Assembly: GCF_010894475.1 (NCBI RefSeq)
Contig: NZ_JAAIYB010000042.1
Span: 1 to 32,052, forward strand
Direction: 5' to 3'
Length of the DNA: 32,052 bases
Source: Myxococcus vastator
GTDB taxonomy: Bacteria > Myxococcota > Myxococcia > Myxococcales > Myxococcaceae
The position numbers and the translations under genes were made by a program. Below, in pieces: positions 17,117 to 24,663 of the stretch (within the stretch, counting starts at the first letter, position 1; every line of letters begins with the position of its first letter). The notes below the pieces were generated by a model. That model did not search any database. It was given only the letters and a program-made list of their open reading frames with translations, and was not told where the DNA came from.

Positions 17117-18130
17117 GTGTTGAAACCCTTGCTCGACCTTGACGCGACACCGGAACGACTCCGGGCACTCACGGACGCTGGCGTCCTGACGCCGACCACC
17201 CTGGAGCGCGCGCTGCACCTGTCCGTGGCCACCCCGCCGCGACAGGACTGGCGGCGCTTCCTGTCCACCACGCTGATGGGCCTGGGCGTGCTGCTGGTGC
17301 TCGCGGGCGTCATCTACTTCTTCGCGTACAACTGGGCGGACATGCACCGCTTCGCGAAGCTGGGCCTCATCGCGGCGGCCCTCACCGGCGCGGCCGTGGG
17401 TGCCTGGAGGCAGGGCGCGACGCTGGGAGGCCAGCTGTCATTGTTCGCGGCCTCGGTGCTCGTGGGCGCGCTGCTGGCCGTCTACGGGCAGGCGTATCAG
17501 ACGGGCGCGGACCCGTATGAGCTGTTCATCGGTTGGACGGTGCTCATCCTGCCCTGGGTGGCGGTGTCCCGCTTCGCGCCCCTGGGGCTGCTGGCGCTGG
17601 TGCTGGTCAACACCGGCATCATCCTCTTCTGGGACCAGGTGCTGGAGACGGAGCCGGACCAGACGTACTGGCTGGCGGTGGTGCTGGGCGGGCTCAACGG
17701 CTTCACCTGGGCCACCTACGAGCACTTCGCCAACCTGCGCGTGCCCTGGCTCCAGGCGCGCTGGGTGCCCCGGGTGCTGGCGGTGATGGCCGTGGCGCCG
17801 GTGCTGGTCGCCTCGGTGCCATTCATCATGCACCCGTCGGGAGCCCCCGCGGGCGCCGTGGTGGCGCTCCTCCTGGTCCTGGCCTCGCTCGCGGCCGAGT
17901 ACGCCCTGCACCGGCACCTGAAGGGCGAGCTGTTCATGCTCACGCTCGGCGCGGTGAGCGCGATGACGCTCCTGACCTCCGGCGCCGTCAGCGTCGTCTT
18001 CGACTCCTACCAGGACGTGGAGGTCCTGGGCCTCTTCGTGCTGCCGCTCTTCGTCATCGCCCAGGTGGCGCTCGCGGTGTGGTGGCTGCGGCACGAAGCC
18101 CGCGTCACCGGCGCCACGGAGGAGTCCTGA
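17117..18130 (+). CDS. DUF2157 multi-pass membrane protein
   Basis: A 337-residue protein. A soluble N-terminal segment (about 1-48) with helical ERLRALTDAGVLTP pattern is followed by about ten hydrophobic spans that begin at TTLMGLGVLLVLAGVIYFFA. The N-terminal linker and the FAYNWADMHRFAKLGL motif after the first span are typical of DUF2157. The function of the family is unknown. It is the first of three tightly packed genes (DUF2157, DUF4401, GDYXLXD) that recur together in many proteobacteria and probably form one membrane complex. Confidence 0.86.
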   Translation: MLKPLLDLDATPERLRALTDAGVLTPTTLERALHLSVATPPRQDWRRFLSTTLMGLGVLLVLAGVIYFFAYNWADMHRFAKLGLIAAALTGAAVGAWRQGATLGGQLSLFAASVLVGALLAVYGQAYQTGADPYELFIGWTVLILPWVAVSRFAPLGLLALVLVNTGIILFWDQVLETEPDQTYWLAVVLGGLNGFTWATYEHFANLRVPWLQARWVPRVLAVMAVAPVLVASVPFIMHPSGAPAGAVVALLLVLASLAAEYALHRHLKGELFMLTLGAVSAMTLLTSGAVSVVFDSYQDVEVLGLFVLPLFVIAQVALAVWWLRHEARVTGATEES

Positions 18131-18131
18131 C

Positions 18132-19229
18132 ATGGCCCTGCGTCCCTCGTTGCAGGACGTGCTGAACGCGCTCCAGGCCGAAGGCCAGCTCGCTCCCGAC
18201 GCCGTGGACCGCGCCCGCGTGGCCCTGGAGGCCCACCAGCGCCAGTCCGTGGCCGTGCCCTGGTTCGTGAAGGCCTTCGCCGGCGTCGGCGCCTGGCTGT
18301 CCGCCCTCTTCGTGCTGAGCTTCTTCGCCTGCGCGGGCCTCTGGGAGGAAGAGGTGGTGATGGGCGTGGTGGGCCTGGGCCTGTGCACGGGCGCGACGAT
18401 GCTGCGCCGCACGGTGCGCGGCGTCTTCGTGGAGCAGCTCGCGCTGGCCCTGTGTCTGGCCGGCGCCGCCATGGCCTCCGCCAGCTTCGGCATCGAAGCG
18501 AAGAGCGAGAACGTCGGCGCGGCGCTGGTGCTGGTCATCAGTGGCGTGCTGCTGTGTGTCTACCCGGACGCCATCCTCCGCTTCCTGAGCACGTTGGGGG
18601 TGGTGGGCGCGGCCGGGTTCCTCGCCTGGCACCTGGTGGGCGGCTTCGCGCTGGACCTGCTGATTCTGGGCTGCGCGGCGCTGATGCACTTCCTCTTCCT
18701 GGAGCAGGCCCGGCTGCGCCGGGGCAGCCCGGGTGAGCTGGTGGGGCCGGTGGCCTTCGCGCTCGCGTGCGCCATCCCCGGCGTGCTGCTGGCGCGGGGC
18801 ATGCGGGACGTGGCCCGGCACCTCTTCGACACCGTCTCCGCGCTCCCGGATGCCGTGCTGACGCTGGGCCTGACGGCGCTGACGCTCTACACGGCGTGGC
18901 GCGTGCTGCGGGAGCTGGCGCTGGAGCCCACCGGCGTGGCGGGCGCGGCGGTGTTCGCGGCGCTGACGCTGGTGGCCGTGCTCACGCCCCATACACCGGC
19001 GGTCATCACCGCCGTGGGCATGCTGGTGCTCGGCTTCCACCGGCGCAGCAGCGTGCTGCTGGGGCTGGCGGTGGCGTACCTGCTCGCGTCCGGCGGCTGG
19101 TACTACTACGACCTGGGCCTCACGCTGCTGGCCAAGTCGCTGGCGTTGATGGGCGGCGGCCTGGTGTTCCTGGGCCTGCGTTCGTTCCTGCTGCGGCGCT
19201 TCCCCGCCCCGGCGACGGAGGTGCGGTGA
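18132..19229 (+). CDS. DUF4401 multi-pass membrane protein
   Basis: A 365-residue integral membrane protein with a soluble N-terminal helix pair (about 1-45) and roughly ten to eleven spans. Near the end it has the GGWYYYDLGLTLLAKSLAL motif usual for DUF4401. The function is not known. The ATG is one base after the stop of the preceding gene, with GGAG about eight bases upstream inside that gene's end. Its stop overlaps the next start by one base (TGATG), so all three genes are translationally linked. Confidence 0.86.
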   Translation: MALRPSLQDVLNALQAEGQLAPDAVDRARVALEAHQRQSVAVPWFVKAFAGVGAWLSALFVLSFFACAGLWEEEVVMGVVGLGLCTGATMLRRTVRGVFVEQLALALCLAGAAMASASFGIEAKSENVGAALVLVISGVLLCVYPDAILRFLSTLGVVGAAGFLAWHLVGGFALDLLILGCAALMHFLFLEQARLRRGSPGELVGPVAFALACAIPGVLLARGMRDVARHLFDTVSALPDAVLTLGLTALTLYTAWRVLRELALEPTGVAGAAVFAALTLVAVLTPHTPAVITAVGMLVLGFHRRSSVLLGLAVAYLLASGGWYYYDLGLTLLAKSLALMGGGLVFLGLRSFLLRRFPAPATEVR

Positions 19230-19714
19230 TGTCGCGCACGGCGGTCATCTTCGGCGGGCTGGCCTTCGCGCTGCTCGTCCCCACGGGGCTCGTCATCCAG
19301 AAGGAGCACGTGCTGCGCTCGGGCACGCCGGTGCTGCTGGAGCTGGCCCCTGTCGACCCGCGCTCGCTGATTCAGGGCGACTACATGGTGCTGGACTACG
19401 CCATCAGCCGCGAGCGGAGCGCGAACCCCACCACCACGACCGATGGGAACCTGGTGCTGCGGCTGGACGCGAACGGCGTGGGCACCTTCGTGCGCTTCGA
19501 CACGCCTGACACGCCGCTGGCGCCCGGCGAACTCAAGCTCCGGTACCGCCTGCGCAAGGGGCGCTACCGCCTGGGCGCGGAGGCCTTCTTCTTCCAGGAA
19601 GGCCATGCCGGCCGCTACGAGGGCGCCCGCTACGGCGAGCTGCGCGTGGCGGACAGCGGCTCCAGCGTGCTGGTGGGGCTACGGGACGCGCAGCGCCAGC
19701 CCCTGGGCCGCTGA
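19229..19714 (+). CDS. GDYXLXD domain protein
   Basis: A 161-residue protein with one N-terminal membrane segment (about 5-23) and the family signature GDYMVLDY at 50-57, shortly after a VDPRSLIQ stretch. The remainder is beta-rich (LRYRLRKGRYRLGAEAFFF, RYGELRVAD) and should be periplasmic. GDYXLXD proteins are encoded with DUF2157 and DUF4401 membrane proteins, and their shared role is unknown. The start ATG overlaps the DUF4401 stop by one base. It is the end of this operon; the next gene has its own promoter. Confidence 0.86.
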   Translation: MSRTAVIFGGLAFALLVPTGLVIQKEHVLRSGTPVLLELAPVDPRSLIQGDYMVLDYAISRERSANPTTTTDGNLVLRLDANGVGTFVRFDTPDTPLAPGELKLRYRLRKGRYRLGAEAFFFQEGHAGRYEGARYGELRVADSGSSVLVGLRDAQRQPLGR

Positions 19715-19780
19715 CGCCCCCCACTGTCGGACGCCGGTCCACTTCCCCACACTCGCCGCAAGTCGAGAAAAGGCCGGGGC

Positions 19781-19809
19781 TTGCTCTCCGCCAGCCTTTG
19801 GTGCATCAT
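19781..19809 (+). promoter_or_regulatory. Candidate sigma-70 promoter of the haem-oxygenase-like operon
   Basis: TTGCTC (19781-19786) and CATCAT (19804-19809) are 17 bases apart. The start site would fall inside the adjacent palindrome, so a bound repressor would block initiation. Confidence 0.45.
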
Positions 19810-19840
19810 GATTTTGATTTCGATACTCAAAATCAAAATC
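19810..19840. promoter_or_regulatory. Fur-box-like palindrome
   Basis: GATTTTGATTT (19810-19820) and AAATCAAAATC (19830-19840) are perfect 11-bp inverted repeats around nine bases. The site can be read as GATTTT, GATTTC, GATACT hexamers followed by inverted AAAATC AAAATC, which is how Fur boxes are described in the hexamer model. It stands out as AT-rich in a GC-rich region and covers the expected start of transcription. Binding by Fur itself is an inference; another Fur-family protein is possible. Confidence 0.6.
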
Positions 19841-19853
19841 AAGGATAACGACG

Positions 19854-20105
19854 ATGCCCGGTCAGGGATGCGGCAAGACGGTGCTGGCGCGAGGTCCATG
19901 CGCGGAAGTGACGCGGTGCTCGTGCGGGCACATCCATCTGGCCATGGGGCCGGTGACGATTCGCGTGGAGGAGGAAGTCCTCCGCGCCATCGGGATGACG
20001 CTGGCGGAGGCGCTCCAGCAGCTGGGGACGCCGCTGGAGGCCTTGTCGAATGAGGACGCCGAGCCCCTGGCGATGAGTGCACTGGGCGGCGGGTGGAAGC
20101 AGTGA
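19854..20105 (+). CDS. Small CxCG protein upstream of the haem-oxygenase-like gene
   Basis: An 83-residue protein of unknown family. A cysteine/histidine-rich N-terminal half (C6, C16, C22, C24, H26, H28; RCSCGHIHLAMGPVTIRV) leads into an amphipathic helix (EEEVLRAIGMTLAEALQQL). The CxCGxxH cluster could hold a metal or Fe-S centre, but no known motif fits exactly. The ATG has AAGGA eight bases upstream, directly after the palindrome. Its stop overlaps the GTG start of the next gene (GTGA at 20102-20105), so the two are co-expressed. The real function is not known. Confidence 0.72.
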   Translation: MPGQGCGKTVLARGPCAEVTRCSCGHIHLAMGPVTIRVEEEVLRAIGMTLAEALQQLGTPLEALSNEDAEPLAMSALGGGWKQ

Positions 20106-20905
20106 GCGCCACCGGCACGTTGCGGCTGCCGCGGACGGAGGTGTCCGCGCGCGTGAAGCGGTGGGTGGAGCCCCAGCACCCGGCGCCCACGCCGCTGGCC
20201 CAGGCCACCCCTCCGGCGCCCCTGTCCGAGCTGCTGGCGGAGGGCACGGCGAAGCTGGCCGAGCAGGCGGAGCGCTCGCTGTTCATCCAGTCCCTCTTCT
20301 TCGACGCGTGGGACGGGGGCCTCTACGGGCAGTACGTCCGGGCGCAGCACTACGTGAGCCACCTGCGGCAGCTCCACACGCTCTACACGGCGTTCGAAGC
20401 GGCGCTGCCCCACGTCATGAGCACCCCGCTCACCACCGCGCTGCTGCTGCCCGAGCTGCGGCTGACCGCCGCGCTGGAAGCGGACCTGACGTACTTCTGC
20501 GGCGAGTCCCGGACGGACACCTTCACCTGCGTGGAGGCGCGGCTGCACGCCGAGCGCATCCGGGAGGTGTCCGAGGACGCCCCTCACCTGCTGGTGGCGC
20601 ACGCCTACGCGCGCTGCGTGCTGGACGTCTTCAGCGGGCACCGCCGGGCGCGGCGAATCACGGACGCCTTCGAGCTGGCGGAAGGCCAGGGCACTACGTT
20701 CTATGGCACGGTGCCCGAAGCGGAGCTCGCGGCCTTCCGCGTCCGCTTCCACTCGCGGCTCGACGGGCTGGAGTTGGACGAGGACGAGGCGCGCGAGGTG
20801 GTGCAGGAGGCGCGCATGGCCTTCCGGCTCCACGCGCTGGTGTGTGACGAGCTGGCCCGGGGCGCCACGGGCATCGCCGCGGGCCCCCACGCCGACGCCC
20901 GGTAG
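20102..20905 (+). CDS. Haem-oxygenase-like protein lacking the proximal histidine
   Basis: A 267-residue protein whose core (about 40-252) aligns without large gaps to biliverdin-forming haem oxygenases. Shared segments include LSELLAEGTAK, ELRLTAALEADL, LLVAHAYAR, TTFYG and VVQEARMAFRLHAL. Where human HO-1 has the proximal haem ligand His25 (EVHTQAE) this protein has Ala53 (KLAEQAE). The distal GDLSGG becomes LDVFSGH, keeping the Asp. A Pro-rich ~40-residue extension precedes the core. It may bind haem differently, be a regulator, or use the fold for other chemistry. The GTG at 20102 overlaps the preceding stop; GTG 20093 is an alternative. Confidence 0.78.
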   Translation: MSATGTLRLPRTEVSARVKRWVEPQHPAPTPLAQATPPAPLSELLAEGTAKLAEQAERSLFIQSLFFDAWDGGLYGQYVRAQHYVSHLRQLHTLYTAFEAALPHVMSTPLTTALLLPELRLTAALEADLTYFCGESRTDTFTCVEARLHAERIREVSEDAPHLLVAHAYARCVLDVFSGHRRARRITDAFELAEGQGTTFYGTVPEAELAAFRVRFHSRLDGLELDEDEAREVVQEARMAFRLHALVCDELARGATGIAAGPHADAR

Positions 20906-20926
20906 TCTTCCGGGCGCCGCGGCGGC

Positions 20927-22651
20927 TCAGACGCTTTCGACCTCCGACAGCAAGTCGGAGAAGGGCGAGCTCTCCTCGCCCAGCGCCTTGTAGAGCGAGT
21001 CCACCTTCTCCAGCTCGCGCTTGAGCGCCTTGTGGTGGTTGCGGTTCTTCACCAGGCTCTCACGGCCCAGCAGCTTGAAGCCCTCGTCCCGCCCCACCTG
21101 GCGGATGGCCAGCCCCAGCACCATGCCGCGGAAGGCATCGGCCAGGTCCAAATCCAATGGGGCATTGCGGCGACGCGCCTCCGCGACGAAGGCCTGCGCG
21201 GCCGCGCGCAGCGCCTCCGGCAGCGGCCGGGCACCAGGGGCCTGCTCGTAGTCGAGCGCCCGCGCGACGTGCTTCTCGTGCAGCACCAGCTCGCCCGTGG
21301 CGCCCGCGTGCTCCACCATGGCCAGCGTGTAGGCGCGGCGGACGATGTTGTCGAGCTGCCGCAGGTTCCCCGGCCAGGGGCTTCCCACCAGCAGCTGCTC
21401 CGCCTCTTTCATCAGCCGGGCGTGGCCGTCCGGCGAGCGCTCGCGGTGCCGGCGGTTCACCATGTACTGCGCCCACAGGGGGATTTCGTCCTGGCGCTCC
21501 TGCAGGGCCGGCATGCGCACCGGCAGCACGTTGACGCGGTAGTAGAGGTCCTCGCGGAAGCGGCCGGCGCGAACCTCCGCGTGCAGGTCCGCGTTGGTGC
21601 CGATGATGAAGCGCACGTCCGCCTGCCGCTCACCCGTGCCCTCGCCCAGCGGCCGGTAGCTGCGCGACTCCAGCAGGTGCAGCAGCCCCGCCTGGGCCTT
21701 GAGCGACAGCTTGTCGATTTCGTCGATGAACAGCGTGCCGCCCTCCGCGCGGGCCACGCTGCCGGGGGCATCCCGCACCGCGCCGGTGAAGGCGCCCTTC
21801 TTCCAGCCGAAGAGCTCCGCCATCTGGAGGTCCTCGGGCACCGTCACCAGGTCCAGCGTCTCGAAGGGCTTGCCGCGGCGGTTGGAGCGCTCATGGCACC
21901 AGCGCGCCAGCCGCGACTTGCCCGCGCCGGTGGCGCCGCTGATGAGGATGGTCTCATCCTGAAGCGCGAAGACGCGGAGGATGGGCAGCAGCTCCGCCAT
22001 GGAGCGCCCCACCACCGGGAGGAACTCATCCACCTCCGGCCGGGCCACGGGCCGCTGCGGCAGCCGGGCCAGGTACGGCGCCGCCACGTCGGCCAGCAGT
22101 TGGAGCCGGTCCCCCGCGTCCAGCCAGACGAAGTCCTGCCCCATCGCCGCCAGGCAGTCCGCCTCCAGCGAAATCATGCCCTCGATGTCGCCGCCCGGCG
22201 TGCGCAGCGGCAGCACGCAGACGTGCGTCGCGTGACGGCCCAGGAAGCGCTGCCGGCTCTCATGGCTGTTGAAGCCCGCCAGGCTCGGGTCCCCCGTCAC
22301 GGGCGCGTTGGGCGCATGGGGCTGCACCGTGCCGACATTCACGTCGATGGACACCGCGCACCGGTGCTCCACCACCGCGCGCCACGCCGTGGCGGACGTG
22401 AAGAAGGGGGTGCCTACACTGGCATCCGTAATCTCCGCCGCCCCTACTTCCAGCGCGGCCAGGCTGCGGTAGGCCTCTCCCGGACGGAGGTGGACGATGC
22501 CGCGCAACACCCGTCCCCGGGCTGCGTACCGACTGGACGCAACGGCCTCCTGGGCGACGGCCTGCAGCCGCCGGAGCGTTGCGCCAGCCGCGGCCTCGAA
22601 GTCCCTGGCTCCCCGCAAATCCGTGAGGAGTTGCGCCATCTCGTCTTGCAT
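20927..22651 (-). CDS. GAF-domain sigma-54-type transcriptional activator
   Basis: A 574-residue regulator. A GAF-like sensory domain occupies about 20-195 (CVLPLRTPGGDIEGMISLEAD). The AAA+ domain has Walker A GATGAGKS at 239-246, an intact GAFTGA loop at 286-291 and Walker B LFIDEIDK at 307-314. Walker A lacks the usual GExGTGKE form. The C-terminus has no clear Fis-type helix-turn-helix; instead GMVLGLAIRQVGRDEGFKLL and LVKNRNHHKALKREL may form a different DNA-binding region. It converges with the haem-oxygenase-like gene with 21 bases between stops. GGAGG lies seven bases before the ATG. Confidence 0.85.
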   Translation of the reverse strand: MQDEMAQLLTDLRGARDFEAAAGATLRRLQAVAQEAVASSRYAARGRVLRGIVHLRPGEAYRSLAALEVGAAEITDASVGTPFFTSATAWRAVVEHRCAVSIDVNVGTVQPHAPNAPVTGDPSLAGFNSHESRQRFLGRHATHVCVLPLRTPGGDIEGMISLEADCLAAMGQDFVWLDAGDRLQLLADVAAPYLARLPQRPVARPEVDEFLPVVGRSMAELLPILRVFALQDETILISGATGAGKSRLARWCHERSNRRGKPFETLDLVTVPEDLQMAELFGWKKGAFTGAVRDAPGSVARAEGGTLFIDEIDKLSLKAQAGLLHLLESRSYRPLGEGTGERQADVRFIIGTNADLHAEVRAGRFREDLYYRVNVLPVRMPALQERQDEIPLWAQYMVNRRHRERSPDGHARLMKEAEQLLVGSPWPGNLRQLDNIVRRAYTLAMVEHAGATGELVLHEKHVARALDYEQAPGARPLPEALRAAAQAFVAEARRRNAPLDLDLADAFRGMVLGLAIRQVGRDEGFKLLGRESLVKNRNHHKALKRELEKVDSLYKALGEESSPFSDLLSEVESV

Positions 22652-22702
22652 CCACTCGCCTCCGTCCAGTGCCCTCCGACAGGAACCACATCAGGCGAAC
22701 GG

Positions 22703-22708
22703 AGTGTA
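22703..22708 (-). promoter_or_regulatory. Candidate -10 box of the GAF activator gene
   Basis: TACACT on the minus strand, in the extended context CGCTACACT. The leader would be about 45 bases with GGAGG before the ATG. No good -35 is seen because the palindrome at 22720-22753 occupies that position. Confidence 0.35.
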
Positions 22709-22719
22709 GCGGAGATGAA

Positions 22720-22753
22720 GAACGCGGAAGGAGCGGCCCCTCCTTCCGCGTTC
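22720..22753. repeat. 14-bp perfect inverted repeat upstream of the GAF activator
   Basis: GAACGCGGAAGGAG (22720-22733) and CTCCTTCCGCGTTC (22740-22753) are exact complements with a six-base spacer CGGCCC. It lies between the methyltransferase stop and the activator start. It could be a terminator without a T-run or an operator over the -35 region. Confidence 0.6.
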
Positions 22754-22980
22754 CCGAAACTCCGATACTGCGGGGCAGCCCGGTCTCCCGAAGCGCCACG
22801 GCCAAACGCCATGCGCGCCCCGTGCCAGATGCGGCATTTGTGTGATTCCAAGCGGATGGGTGAACGCGGCCACTCCGGAGGGGCCTGAATTGCGTTCCAG
22901 CAGGACGCGCCGGCGTCCCATCAGAACGCAGGCCGCTCGAAATTCACCGCGAGTATCTCTTCCGCCCGTCTAAAACGGCC

Positions 22981-23835
22981 TCATCGTGAAGCCTTGCGCG
23001 GTTTTCGGGGCGTTGAGGCCGTCCTGGGCGCTTTCCGCGCGGACGCAGCCCCGGGGTCCGGCTGGAGGACGAAGACGCGATCCAACCGGAGGCTCCCCCG
23101 CTCCACAGGTGCGTCGAGGTCGTAGTCGAAGGTGTACCCGGCCAGCACCCGCATGCCCGCGTCGCGGAACAGCTTCGCCGCCTGGGCATTGCTGTAGGTG
23201 CGGAAGTGCCACTGGGTTTCGATGAGCCAGTCCTTGTCCGGCCCGGTGACACGCAGGCGGTTGCGCATGGGCGAGCGCCGCGCCCGCTGCTCCGGCAGGC
23301 CCTCGTTCGTGTTGCAGACGACGCGGTCCTCGCCCACCTGCCCCACCCAGCGCTCGTGTTCGGGCCGGGCGCGCGCGTAGTCCGTGAGGTGGAAGCCGAG
23401 CACGTAGATGCCGCCCGGCTTCAAGAGCCGCCGCGTCCCCTGCAGGTGCTGGCGCGCCGCGGCCTCGCTGTCCAGGTAGCGGAAGGTCGACACCAGGCAG
23501 TGCGCCAGGTCCACCTGCCCCTCCAGCGCCGGGTCGGCGAAGGACTCCATGCGTGACGGCCCCAGCTTCACGCGCCGCCGCTGCGCCGGCGTCAGGCGCT
23601 CGCGCGCATGGGCCAGCATCGCCTCGGAGATGTCATAGCCCACCACCCGCAGGCCCCGGCTCGACGCCTCCTCCACGAGCCGTCCCGCGCCGCAGGCGGG
23701 CTCGAGCCACAGCTTGCCGCCCGTGCCGAAGCGCTCGCTGAGCGTCTGGAGGAAGTCCACCTCGCGCACGGTGTCCGTGCCGAAGATGGCTTCGTAGTAC
23801 TGCGGGTGTTCGTACCAGTCCGTGCGTTTTTCCAT
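22981..23835 (-). CDS. Class I SAM-dependent methyltransferase
   Basis: A 284-residue protein with Rossmann-type methyltransferase motifs. Motif I is LEPACGAGRLVEEA (43-56), the acidic residue ending strand two is D68 (VVGYDIS), and LLKPGGIYVLGFHL follows after the substrate-side strand. The N-terminal WYEHPQYYEAIF pattern is common in small-molecule or unassigned methyltransferases. The C-terminal tail (about 262-284) is rich in Lys, Arg, Ala and Pro and looks disordered; it might contact nucleic acid. The substrate is not evident. It follows the ZIP gene by nine bases and is probably co-transcribed with it. Its ATG lacks a good ribosome site. Confidence 0.85.
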   Translation of the reverse strand: MEKRTDWYEHPQYYEAIFGTDTVREVDFLQTLSERFGTGGKLWLEPACGAGRLVEEASSRGLRVVGYDISEAMLAHARERLTPAQRRRVKLGPSRMESFADPALEGQVDLAHCLVSTFRYLDSEAAARQHLQGTRRLLKPGGIYVLGFHLTDYARARPEHERWVGQVGEDRVVCNTNEGLPEQRARRSPMRNRLRVTGPDKDWLIETQWHFRTYSNAQAAKLFRDAGMRVLAGYTFDYDLDAPVERGSLRLDRVFVLQPDPGAASARKAPRTASTPRKPRKASR

Positions 23836-23844
23836 GAAGGGCGC

Positions 23845-24633
23845 TCAGTGCTCGGGGTGCCCTGGGTGTCCCATGAGGCGCGCGAGCAGGAACATCAGCA
23901 GCAGGCCCACGAAGAGCGCCAGCACGTTGCGGCCCGGCTGGTCCTTGCCGTGCCGATGCACGTGCGGCAACAGGTCCGACACGGCGATGTAGAGGAACGT
24001 GCCAGCGGAGAAGGCCAGGGCCTTGGCCGCGAGGCTTTCGAACTGCAGCATCGCGTCGAAGAGGAAGTAGAGCAGCGCGCCGGCCGGCACCATCATCCCG
24101 TACAGCGTGGACAGCGACAGGATGGAGACCCGCGAGCGCCCCTCCGCCTTGAGGATGGAGGCCAGCGACAGCGCGGAGGGCACCTTGTGCGCGACGATGG
24201 CCAGCATCGCCATGCCGCCCACGCCCTCCTCCACCGCCGAGCCCAGGGCGATGCCGTCAAACAACGTGTGCGTGGACAGCCCGAGGAAGGCGGTGAGCCC
24301 CAGCACGTGGCCCGGATGCACCGCCTGCCCGGTGCCCGCCACGGTGTCTCCGTGGGAGAGGTCCTCGCCCGCGTGCGCCACGAGGTAGCGCTCCAGCACC
24401 AGCAGGAAGGCGAAGCCCGCGGGCACCAGCGCGAAGGCCCACCACCCGCCCCCTGAGTACGCCTCCGGCAGCATGTGGAAGAAGGCGGCCCCCAGCATCA
24501 CGCCCGCGGCGAAGGCCAGGAAGCGCACCAGATGGGTGGTCCGGTCGTTCAGGACGACGACCACCGCGCCAGCCAGCGCGCCGAGGACGATGATGAGGGA
24601 ATACAGGGCCACCGTGGCCAGGACCGGCGACAT
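23845..24633 (-). CDS. ZIP family metal transporter
   Basis: A 262-residue protein with about eight membrane spans. TM4 carries HxxxDG (HTLFDG, 122-127) and TM5 has HKVP at 149-152 where many ZIP proteins have HExP, so one metal-site residue is changed. Cytoplasmic or loop histidines cluster at 87-110 (AHAGEDLSHGD, HPGH) and at the C-terminus (HVHRHGKD, HPGHPEH). ZIP proteins bring zinc, iron or related divalent metals into the cytoplasm. The metal is not predictable here. A TAGGGT element nine bases before the ATG (24643-24648) may be a -10 box for a very short leader. Confidence 0.87.
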   Translation of the reverse strand: MSPVLATVALYSLIIVLGALAGAVVVVLNDRTTHLVRFLAFAAGVMLGAAFFHMLPEAYSGGGWWAFALVPAGFAFLLVLERYLVAHAGEDLSHGDTVAGTGQAVHPGHVLGLTAFLGLSTHTLFDGIALGSAVEEGVGGMAMLAIVAHKVPSALSLASILKAEGRSRVSILSLSTLYGMMVPAGALLYFLFDAMLQFESLAAKALAFSAGTFLYIAVSDLLPHVHRHGKDQPGRNVLALFVGLLLMFLLARLMGHPGHPEH

Positions 24634-24663
24634 GGGGCGCGCACCCTACATCAAAAAACCAAA

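Larger units (their letters stand above)
22652..22980. other. Intergenic region of about 330 bases
   Basis: No supported gene. The left third holds a candidate minus-strand promoter and a 14-bp palindrome (separate entries). The stretch 22760-22980 shows no clear signal apart from ordinary GC-rich sequence. Confidence 0.6.

Noticed and set aside
22691-22921. Short minus-strand frames upstream of the GAF activator
   Set aside because: They cover the palindrome and promoter-like region, have no ribosome site, and show no recognisable protein features.
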